DNA of 5,007 bases. Origin: an uncultured Neisseria sp. GTDB taxonomy: Bacteria; Pseudomonadota; Gammaproteobacteria; Burkholderiales; Neisseriaceae. The translations under genes and the position numbers were made by a program. The stretch is taken from positions 1 through 5,007 of the forward strand of contig CAKMQH010000070.1 of assembly GCA_927911515.1 (NCBI GenBank), in the 5' to 3' direction. Positions 1-5,007 of the stretch are shown here, one piece after another. How positions within the stretch are numbered: the first letter of the stretch is position 1; every line of letters starts with the position of its first letter. The notes below the pieces were generated by a model. It did no database searches and had not been told where the DNA came from. It saw only the letters and a program-made list of their open reading frames with translations.

Positions 1-2
1 CA

Positions 3-14
3 GGGTCGTCTGAA
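3..14 (+). repeat. DNA uptake sequence, 11 of 12 match
   Basis: Reads GGGTCGTCTGAA against AGGTCGTCTGAA. The 10-base core 5-14 is exact. It begins the first of the two direct copies (4-45 and 161-201). Confidence 0.8.
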
Positions 15-120
15 ACCCAAAACGGCGTGCGTGAACAAAAGTTCATACGCCCTACCAGTAGAAACTCCGACCGTAGGGTGTGTGGCGCAAGCCACGCACG
101 CGGAAAGGAAATCGGATGAC

Positions 121-132
121 AGGTATTCTGAA
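121..132 (+). repeat. Degenerate DNA uptake sequence, 10 of 12 match
   Basis: Reads AGGTATTCTGAA, two changes in the centre of AGGTCGTCTGAA. It lies two bases before an exact inverted copy. It is probably a decayed copy and unlikely to be efficient in uptake. Confidence 0.4.
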
Positions 133-133
133 C

Positions 134-172
134 TTTCAGACGACCTTCAAAAAGATACGAGGTCGTCTGAAA
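134..172. repeat. Inverted pair of DNA uptake sequences forming a hairpin
   Basis: An exact uptake sequence on the minus strand (135-146) faces an exact copy on the plus strand (160-171). With the flanking T134-A172 pair this gives a 13-bp stem around a 13-base loop. In Neisseria, inverted uptake-sequence pairs commonly serve as transcription terminators after genes. Here the pair lies inside an open reading frame and has no T run after it, so a terminator role is not supported by the sequence itself. Confidence 0.85.
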
Positions 173-596
173 CCCAAAACAGCGTGCGTGAACAAAGTTC
201 ACATACCTTACGAGACAACCCAAACACCGACACCTTCAAATACCGTTTTTCCATGATTTGGACCTTCGCCCGCCGCGAAGCCAAAGAGCTTTTGCGCGAC
301 AAAATCCGCCTGTTTTTCGCCGTGTTCGGTCCGCTGATTATTATGGCGTCGGTATCTTGGGGGATTTCGTTTGACGTGCGGAATCTGAAATTCGCCGTTT
401 ATGACCGCGACCAAACCGCCGCCAGCCGCGAGCTGGTTGAGTATTTCGACGGTTCGCGCTACTTCCTCCAACAGCCGCCGATACAGTCCGAAGCCGAAAT
501 CGACACCGTGCTCAAAAGCTCCGGCGCCATATTGGTCATCGATATTCCGAGCGGTTTCGGGCGTGATTTGGCGCGCGGGCTCAAACCCGAAGTCGG

Positions 597-602
597 TTTT
601 TT
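597..602 (+). other. Frameshift site: T6 run in the RbbA-like gene
   Basis: Removing one T joins GLKPEVGF to YVDGSMPFNATNIRGY in a single frame, as the family expects. The run is too short to be a typical phase-variable tract. Confidence 0.8.
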
Positions 603-1367
603 ATGTGGACGGCTCCATGCCGTTTAACGCCACCAACATCCGCGGCTACATCGGCAGCCTGATTACCGCCTACACTAAAGACCGCATCGCCGAAAGCGGG
701 CTGCCCGTTTCGCTCAAAGCCCCCGCCGGCATCGAACCGCGCTTTATGTACAATCAGGATTTCGACAGTATTAACGCCATCGCTCCGGGCGTGATGATGC
801 TGGTGTTGATGATGATCCCCGCCATGATGTCGGCGGTCGGCGTGGTGCGCGAACGCGAAATCGGCTCTATCGCCAATTTCTACGCATCGCCTGCCGCCGT
901 GGCGCAATATCTGATCGGCAAACAGCTTCCCTATATCGCCGTCGGCATGGTCAACTTCGCCGCCATGATGCTGATGATTATTTACCTGTTCGGCGTGCCG
1001 CTCAAAGGCTCGTTTGCCGGACTCGCCATCGGCACGCTCTTGATGGTGTCCGCCACCACCGCGCTGGGGCTTTTGATTTCCTGCTTCGTGCGCTCCCAGC
1101 TTGCCGCCATCTTCGCCACCGCCATCATCACTATGATCCCCGCGCAAACCTATTCCGGCTTTCTCTACCCGCTGTCCACCATGGAAGGCGGCGCGCTGAT
1201 TATCGGCAAAACCTTCCCGTCGTCGTGGTACTACACCGTCAGCGTCGGCAGTTTTACCAAAGGGCTGCACACCGCCGACCTGCTGCATGAATATGCCGCC
1301 ATCGCCGCCTTTGCCGCCACCAGCCTGATTTTGGCGTGTTTGTTGTTGAAGAAGCAGGAGAAGTGAG

Positions 1368-1379
1368 AGGTCGTCTGAA
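1368..1379 (+). repeat. DNA uptake sequence, exact
   Basis: AGGTCGTCTGAA begins one base after the stop codon of the RbbA-like gene. No inverted partner is seen nearby, so it is not a hairpin terminator. Confidence 0.92.
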
Positions 1380-1443
1380 AACTCAGCAGGCGCGTATGGA
1401 TGTCCACCCCGAACCTTAACCCACTATTAAAGAAAGAAACGCC

Positions 1444-1791
1444 ATGAACCGAACAACCCTGTTTGACGGACTGGTCGAACGCTACGGCGCGGTGGCAGAA
1501 TATCCGTGGGCGAAATTCCCCGACTTTGCCGTGTTCCGCCACACGGGCAAACGCAAATGGTTCTGCCTGTATATGCCCGTGCCGTCTGAAAACTGGGCAG
1601 GGGCGAGGGCGGTCTGACGGAAATCGTCAACGTCAAATGCCGCCCCGAACACATCGGCGCATGCGCGCGACGCAGGCATCCTGCCCGCCTACCACATGAA
1701 CAAAGAACACTGGTTGAGCATCGTATTGGCGCAAACGCCCGCAGAAAATGTGTGGCGGCTGATAGACGACAGCTTCGTGCTGACACGCTAG
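1444..1791 (+). pseudogene. MmcQ/YjbR family protein, two compensating frameshifts
   Basis: MmcQ/YjbR proteins are small (about 115-120 residues), have a CyaY-like fold and are often annotated as DNA-binding; their function is poorly known. The start MNRTTLFDGLVERYG is followed by the AEYPWAKFPDFAVFRH block. The middle, EIVNVKCRPEHIGA, is in a different frame, and the C-terminal part LPAYHMNKEHW...LIDDSFVLTR returns to the first frame. YHMNKEHW (1690-1713) is the family hallmark. One base is missing near the A4 run 1589-1592 (GAA-AA-CTG for GAA-AAA-CTG) and one is extra in the GC-rich run 1661-1668. Read literally, translation stops at TGA 1615-1617 after 57 residues. With both corrected the length is 115 residues, normal for the family. 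The upstream AAAGAAAG is a weak ribosome-binding site. The racemase gene follows 37 bases later, so the two are probably cotranscribed. Confidence 0.75.
1581..1590 (+). repeat. DNA uptake core of the classical type (GCCGTCTGAA) inside the mmcQ-like gene
   Basis: The 10-base core is exactly the meningococcal/gonococcal form rather than the GTCGTCTGAA form used elsewhere in this window. It is preceded by GT, not the AT or AG of known 12-base versions. It lies in coding sequence, in frame as PSE, and its last bases form the A run where the first frameshift occurs. Confidence 0.55.
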
Positions 1792-1828
1792 GATTGATTA
1801 ACTCCACACATCAAACGAAAGGAAAAAC

Positions 1829-2522
1829 ATGAAAACCATAGGTATCATCGGCGGCATGAGTCCCGAAAGCACCGTACTCTACTACCAAATCATCAACCGC
1901 GAAAACCAACCGCCGTTTGGGCGGCAACCGCAGCGCCAAAATTCTGCTCGACAGCGTGGATTTTGAAGAAATCGTCCGTTTGCAGAAAAGCGGCGATTGG
2001 GCGGCGGCGGGAAACGTGTTGGCGCAAAGCGCGCGGAAGCTCGAAGCGGGCGGTGCGGATTTTTTGCTGCTCGCCACCAACACCATGCACAAAGTCGCCC
2101 CCGCCATCGAACAGGCGGCCGGCATCCCCTTGCTGCACGTCGTCGATGCCACCGCCGCCGCCATCAAACGGCAGGGCTTGTCCGCCGTCGGCCTGCTTGG
2201 CACGCGCTTTACCATGAGCGACGGTTTTTATACGGAGCGCATGGGTTCGCAGGGCGTACAAACCATAACTCCGACCGCCGCCGAACAAGACGAAATCCAC
2301 CGCATTATTTTTGACGAACTGTGTCTGAACCGAATCCGCCCCGAATCCGCCCGCTACTTTTATGACGTGATAGGCCGTCTAAAGAACGAAGGCGCGCAGG
2401 GCGTGATACTCGGCTGCACCGAAATCTGCCTGCTTGTGAACGAAACCGACAGCCCGCTGCCCGTGTTCGACAGCACCGCCATCCATGCGCTTGCGGCGGT
2501 AGATGCGGCGCTGACGGAATAA
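1829..2522 (+). pseudogene. ygeA: Aspartate/glutamate racemase, YgeA/RacX family, frameshifted
   Basis: The family interconverts L- and D-amino acids (Asp/Glu and, in some members, others) without a cofactor, in the cytoplasm. The start MKTIGIIGGMSPEST is typical, with AAAGGA at 1818-1823 as a good ribosome-binding site five bases before ATG 1829. One extra A in the run 1902-1905 breaks the frame after about 25 codons. The first frame stops soon after, and the rest (GGNRSAKILLDSVDF onward) is open to TAA 2520-2522. Corrected length is 230 residues, equal to what I recall for E. coli YgeA. The active-site blocks are ATNTMHK, with Thr83, and GCTEICLL, with Cys196. The first position is thus Thr, not Cys, as described for YgeA, so absence of the first cysteine is not a defect. 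The C-terminal PVFDSTAIHALAAV is also conserved. It faces the next gene tail to tail. Confidence 0.85.
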
Positions 2523-2589
2523 GTGGGACTGCTGATTAAACTGTTACGGAGTGGGTTTGCCTTTCGTATCAGTTTATCCGTAGTCCCAC
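2523..2589. terminator. Inverted repeat between convergent genes, possible two-way terminator
   Basis: GTGGGACT (2523-2530) pairs perfectly with AGTCCCAC (2582-2589), and TAAACTG (2537-2543) pairs with CAGTTTA (2570-2576), leaving a 26-base loop. It begins right after the racemase stop and lies before the end of the minus-strand gene, where a shared terminator would be expected. No T run follows on the plus strand and only a weak one (TTATT) on the minus strand, so this is not a textbook intrinsic terminator. It may instead be a remnant of a repeat. Confidence 0.35.
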
Positions 2590-2635
2590 CCATGATGCGG
2601 CAAACGCCAAATTTCACGATATGGATGTTATCCGC

Positions 2636-3085
2636 TTATGAGGCGTAAACTTTGTGAATAATGTTGACGGTTTTGCCTTTGCGGTTAAATTCCGTCTCGG
2701 TAGTGATGGCTGAAGCGCAATCCGAACCTTGGTATTTCATATCGATATGATTGGGATTTTTACGGCGCAGTTTGAGAGACCATTCGGAAATTTCGGGTTC
2801 GTTGCCGCATTCCATTTTTTCTTTTTTGTTCAAGGTCAGGTTTTTGCGCGGCAGGGTGGAAGGAACGGTTTTAGGGTAGGGTGCTTCGCCGTTGTAACCT
2901 TGCTTCATAAAGGCGGAGTAGGCTTGTTGCAGCGAACCGGTATAACGGCATTCGTAGCGGGTCACGATGGCATCGAGTTCGGGGTTGCCCGTGGATTTCG
3001 GGCTTTCATGGCAGGACAGATTGCCGGCAAAAGCGGCAGGGGAAGCGAGAAGCAGGCAGAGCAGAAAAGGTTTGACGGACATCAT
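2636..3085 (-). CDS. Small exported protein with four cysteines, function unknown
   Basis: I do not recognise a named family. The 149 residues begin with a clear Sec signal peptide: Lys5, a hydrophobic core PFLLCLLLASPAA and a probable cleavage site AFA|GN after residue 20. No lipobox Cys sits at the cleavage site, so a soluble periplasmic or secreted protein is likely. The mature part has Cys25, Cys46, Cys93 and Cys123, enough for two disulfides. It is basic and polar, with repeated Lys/Arg (RKNLTLNKKEK, LKLRRKN), and no further membrane segment. Two adjacent ATG codons are possible starts, at 3085 and 3082. The upstream AAGGA lies 3 bases from the first and 6 from the second, so the second (148 residues) is slightly favoured. 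It is the only unbroken gene here, is transcribed opposite to its neighbours, and has its own candidate promoter. Confidence 0.75.
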   Translation of the reverse strand: MMSVKPFLLCLLLASPAAFAGNLSCHESPKSTGNPELDAIVTRYECRYTGSLQQAYSAFMKQGYNGEAPYPKTVPSTLPRKNLTLNKKEKMECGNEPEISEWSLKLRRKNPNHIDMKYQGSDCASAITTETEFNRKGKTVNIIHKVYAS

Positions 3086-3112
3086 AGTTCCTTATGATTG
3101 GGTTGATGAAAT

Positions 3113-3124
3113 AGGTCGTCTGAA
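3113..3124 (+). repeat. DNA uptake sequence, exact
   Basis: AGGTCGTCTGAA lies upstream of the minus-strand exported-protein gene, between its candidate promoter and its start codon, so it would be in the 5' untranslated leader. Confidence 0.92.
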
Positions 3125-3163
3125 ATCAAAGCTGATCCCAAATGACCTTATTTGAAAAACATA

Positions 3164-3169
3164 ATTATA
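3164..3169 (-). promoter_or_regulatory. Candidate -10 box for the exported-protein gene
   Basis: Read on the minus strand this is a perfect TATAAT preceded by TG, about 79 bases before the start codon. No good -35 (TTGACA-like) hexamer is seen at 16-18 bases upstream, so the call rests on the -10 alone. Confidence 0.4.
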
Positions 3170-3364
3170 CATTGTCGGTCTGACTAAACGAGTCGGATTG
3201 ACCAATCAGCGTGGTAGCCGACTCCATACGCGTTGACTTTATCCGCTGCGTTTCAACGGGATTTTTTAGGGAAAAGCAGACTCTATTGTGTGTACGGCGA
3301 ACCTGCTACCGGACTTTTAATGGGAAAGCCGAAGCTGTAAACCCGAAAAACAGCCGGACAATTT

Positions 3365-3376
3365 TTCAGACGACCT
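3365..3376 (-). repeat. DNA uptake sequence, exact, inverted
   Basis: TTCAGACGACCT on the plus strand lies 31 bases before the start of the permease gene. No inverted partner is close by. Confidence 0.92.
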
Positions 3377-3407
3377 TTGAGAAAGCAAGCTACCAACAGG
3401 AACCCCC

Positions 3408-4519
3408 ATGCGTACCCTGAAAAACATTCTGACCCTGATGCTCAAAGAGTTCCGCAGCGTGCTGACTGATCCGGTGCTGATGGTGCTGATTGTGTACATC
3501 TTCACTGCCACGATTTATCAGATGGCGCAGGTCGGGGCGGATTTGAAAAACGCCACTGTCGGCATCATCGACCAAGACCGTTCGGTTTTGTCCATGCGTA
3601 TCCGCGATGCCGTGCAACATCCGTTTTTCAAACCGGTAGAGGACGTGCGGCGAGAGGATTCGGACGATTGATGGATAAGGGCGAGTTCACCTTTATTTTG
3701 GAAGTGCCGCCCAATTTTCAGCGCGACATGGCGGCGGGGCACAATCCTGATTTGCAGCTTTTGGTTGATGCGACGTCGATGACGCAGGCGGGGGTGGGCG
3801 CGTCGTATCTTTCGCAAATTATCAACCGCGAAATTTACGAATTCACCGGTGCGCCGCGGCCGGAGTTAATCAAATCTGTCGTCAACACCTTCTACAATCC
3901 CAACGACGAAAGCGCGTGGTTCATGCCGACTTCACAAATCGGCTCGATGTCGTGTATGTTGCTGATTTTATTGACGGGGGCGGCGGTTATCCGTGAACGC
4001 GAACGCGGCACAATCGAGCATTTGCTGGTGATGCCGGTCAATGCGTTCGAACTGATGATGGGCAAAGTGCTGGCAAATGCCGCCGTAATTTGGGTGGCAG
4101 CGTTGTCGTCGCTGTGGTTTATCGTGCATTTGAGCATAGGCGTGCCGCTCATCGGCTCGGTGCCGCTTTATGCGGTAGGGCTGGCGTTGTTCCTGTTTTC
4201 GGTGGCGTCGCTGGGCATCATGATTGCCACGTTCGCATCGACGATGGGACAGTTCGGTATGCTAATGCTGCCGGTGTATATCGTGATGAACCTGTTTGCC
4301 GGCGGCGCATCCCCGCGCAGCAACATGCCTTACGCGGCGCAACTGATCAGCGAATACTGGCCGCTGACGCAGTTCGTCAAATTCTCGCAAGACATCCTGT
4401 TCCGCGGCGCGGGGATTGAAATCGTCTGGGGGCATATGCTGATCATGGGCTGTATCGGCGTAGGATTCTTATGGCTGGCATTATTGCGGTTTCAAGGGAT
4501 GTTGGAGAGGCAGGGTTGA
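3408..4519 (+). pseudogene. yhhJ: YhhJ-like ABC-2 type permease, frameshifted
   Basis: This is an inner-membrane ABC exporter subunit, the usual partner of RbbA in a YhiI-RbbA-YhhJ type system. The start MRTLKNILTLMLKEFRSVL is preceded by AGGAA (3398-3402) five bases before ATG. A first helix lies near residues 22-40. It is followed by a large external domain (VGIIDQDRSVLS, VPPNFQRDMAAG, LLVDATSMTQ), then the family signature IREREHG-like RERERGTIEHLLVMP near residue 196, four or more further helices, ASPRSNMP, and RGAGIEIVW near the end. A base is missing around 3664-3667: the first frame ends SDD at TGA 3669-3671 where GAC-CGA-TTG-ATG (DRLMD) would be expected. Corrected length is 370 residues, close to the 374 I recall for E. 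coli YhhJ. The broken stop overlaps an in-frame ATG (TGATG, 3669-3673), so the second fragment might be translated by coupling. Confidence 0.85.
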
Positions 4520-4569
4520 TGAGGTCTTCCTGCCAAGGATTGCTAAAAAGCAAACCTGACGGTTCGCTG

Positions 4570-4756
4570 CCCTCTCCCTAACTCTCTCCCACGGGGAGAG
4601 GGGGATTGAGGATGCTGAAACCTAACCGTGTTTGGGATTTCCAGCCAGTTTGTCTCTTATCCCCGTGGAGAGGGCTTGAGAATACCGAACCTTAGCCATT
4701 TTGGGATTTCCAGCCAATTTGTCCCCTCTCCCCGTGGGAGAGGGTTAGGGAGAGGG
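4570..4756. repeat. Composite intergenic repeat: 35-bp inverted ends enclosing about 70-bp tandem units
   Basis: The left arm 4570-4604 and right arm 4722-4756 are inverted copies that match at 33 of 35 positions. Each arm is itself partly self-complementary (CTCTCCC-ACG-GGGAGAG). Between them, TTTGGGATTTCCAGCCA occurs at 4631-4647 and 4700-4716, 69 bases apart, and the GAGAGGG motif recurs at 4596, 4668 and 4738, so about two and a half units of 70 bases are in tandem. The CCCTCTCCC / GGGAGAGGG type of repeat is common between genes in many proteobacteria. The left edge is 51 bases after the permease stop, so it may act in transcription ending or mRNA stability. Confidence 0.75.
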
Positions 4757-4772
4757 TAGTAAGCCGCAGGCT

Positions 4773-4873
4773 TATAGTGGATTAACTTTAAACCAGTACG
4801 GCGTTGCCTTGCCGTACTATCTGTACTGTCTGCGGCTTCGTCGCCTTGTCCTGATTTAAATTTAACCACTATA
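4773..4873. mobile_element. Correia element (short form, MITE-like)
   Basis: The ends TATAGTGGATTAA (4773-4785) and TTTAACCACTATA (4861-4873) are inverted repeats starting and ending with the TA target duplication. The right end lacks one base of the usual TTAATCCACTATA. The interior has the expected CCAGTACGGC, an 8-bp hairpin (4795-4802 with 4811-4818), and TGCGGCTTCGTCGCCTTG. At 101 bp it matches the internally deleted class of roughly 100-110 bp, not the full ~150 bp class with an IHF site. Correia elements are non-autonomous, can supply promoters, and are processed by RNase III when transcribed. Confidence 0.88.
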
Positions 4874-5007
4874 ATCTTTATTGTTTCAATAATACGAATA
4901 AAAAATAATAATTATTCTCTAATATGAGAAGTATGTTAGGCTGATTTCTTATTGTGTTAACGACTCAAGACGATGCCTGATATCAGCTCAACCAACTCAT
5001 CACCGCT
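4874..5007. other. AT-rich tail, probable upstream region of a gene beyond the window
   Basis: Bases 4874-4960 are strongly AT-rich, with a perfect palindrome AATAATTATT (4907-4916) followed by a small hairpin TTCTC (4915-4919) / GAGAA (4926-4930). An ATG at 4973 opens a frame (MPDISSTNSSP) that runs off the end of the window. It has no clear ribosome-binding site, so a gene start there is only a possibility. Confidence 0.3.

Larger units (their letters stand above)
1..252 (+). repeat. Repeat-built in-frame linker: uptake sequences and three copies of a small hairpin element
   Basis: This stretch combines uptake sequences (3-14, 121-132 degenerate, 135-146 inverted, 160-171) with three copies of a hairpin of the form GTARGGTRTGTG / CACGCACGC. 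They lie at 25-55 (minus), 73-101 (plus) and 182-211 (minus). The plus copy has a 9-bp stem (one G-T pair) around a GCAA loop. The two minus copies have GTGAAC-AAA(A)-GTTCAY centres. Bases 4-45 and 161-201 are near-identical direct copies, so part of the block is duplicated, 157 bases apart. It reads through frame 1 without a stop for 84 codons and would encode a polar linker rich in Ser, Thr, Asp, Glu, Gln and Asn. Such repeats are usually intergenic, so either the gene has absorbed them or the region is a spacer that happens to be open. Confidence 0.7.
1..1366 (+). pseudogene. rbbA: RbbA-like ABC transporter, 3' part: linker plus ABC-2 membrane domain, frameshifted
   Basis: The membrane domain starts around the Met at 253 (MIWTFARREAKELLRD) and would be 370 residues long. 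It shows an N-terminal helix, a large extracytoplasmic loop (FAVYDRDQT, GSRYFLQQ, YVDGSMP), then the signature VVREREIGSI, GKQLPYI, several hydrophobic helices and the tail LLLKKQEK. From memory this matches the C-terminal half of E. coli RbbA, a ribosome-associated ATPase fused to an ABC-2 permease. The frame is open from base 1, and I see no ribosome-binding site before 253 or before the GTG at 31. I therefore infer that the ATPase domains lie upstream of the window in the same gene. The frame breaks at the T6 run 597-602: the first frame stops at 625-627, and the next frame runs from there to TGA 1364-1366. With five Ts the protein reads VGFYVDGS. A separate permease gene starting at 253 is the alternative. 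Confidence 0.75.
3125..3407. other. Intergenic region between divergent genes
   Basis: No convincing gene is present. It holds the candidate promoter of the minus-strand gene (3164-3169) and an inverted repeat, GAGTCGG (3190-3196) with CCGACTC (3218-3224), which encloses a smaller palindrome GATTG-AC-CAATC (3196-3207). It also has a lone TTGACT (3233-3238) that looks like a -35 box but lacks a good -10 at the right distance, and an inverted uptake sequence at 3365-3376. The promoter of the downstream permease gene should be here if that gene is transcribed separately, but I cannot place it. Confidence 0.5.

Noticed and set aside
31..627. A 198-residue protein starting at GTG 31
   Set aside because: No ribosome-binding site precedes the GTG, the frame is open further upstream, and the end at 627 results from a frameshift in the RbbA-like gene.
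581..1288. A 235-codon minus-strand reading frame
   Set aside because: It is a Gly/His/Asp-rich shadow of the permease coding strand, with no family features; the plus frame clearly encodes the membrane domain.
1893..2300. Minus-strand frames opposite the racemase gene, also at 1811-2215
   Set aside because: The plus strand encodes conserved racemase active-site blocks, and the opposite frames show only low-complexity composition.
2372..2383. AGGCCGTCTAAA, 11 of 12 match to an AG-type uptake sequence
   Set aside because: It lies in conserved racemase coding sequence (around GRLKNEG) and has a change in the critical CTGAA part; chance is enough to explain it.
3211..3420. A 69-codon plus-strand frame in the intergenic region
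   Set aside because: It includes an uptake sequence and the ribosome-binding site of the permease gene, and the translation has no recognisable features.
4570..4756. A CRISPR array
   Set aside because: The repeats are in inverted arms with one imperfect tandem unit of about 70 bases, without uniform spacers, and no cas genes are present.
4657..4869. A 70-codon minus-strand frame
   Set aside because: It is made entirely of the composite repeat and the Correia element.

Overview
The window looks like chromosomal DNA from a commensal Neisseria of the N. mucosa / N. sicca / N. subflava type. The 12-base DNA uptake sequence AGGTCGTCTGAA, the dialect I associate with that group, occurs exactly five times (two of them in the linker array) with one further near-copy. 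A short Correia-type element, a repeat family otherwise best known from Neisseria, lies near the right end. Gene content and codon use also fit.

Layout. Positions 1-1366 hold the 3' part of an RbbA-like gene: an ABC-2 membrane domain, most likely fused to ATPase domains encoded upstream of the window. It is preceded by an unusual in-frame linker (1-252) built of uptake sequences and small hairpin repeats, and it is broken by a frameshift at a T6 run (597-602). Positions 1444-1791 hold a MmcQ/YjbR-family gene with two frameshifts that cancel. Positions 1829-2522 hold a YgeA/RacX-type aspartate/glutamate racemase with one frameshift. On the minus strand, 2636-3085 encodes a small exported protein with four cysteines, the only intact gene here. 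After an intergenic stretch (3125-3407), 3408-4519 holds a YhhJ-like ABC-2 permease, also frameshifted. The remainder (4520-5007) has no supported gene. It contains a composite inverted/tandem repeat (4570-4756), a 101-bp Correia element (4773-4873) and an AT-rich tail.

How the genes fit together. RbbA and YhhJ are adjacent partners in E. coli (yhiI-rbbA-yhhJ), where they look like a HlyD-type adaptor plus an ABC exporter. Here the two membrane subunits are about 2 kb apart, with three unrelated genes between them. No new defence or mobile system is visible.

The most important caution is that four of five genes carry single-base indels (five in total), while their translations on both sides remain well conserved. 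This pattern fits either sequence error or very recent decay, and the window should not be read as proof of pseudogenes without checking the raw data.
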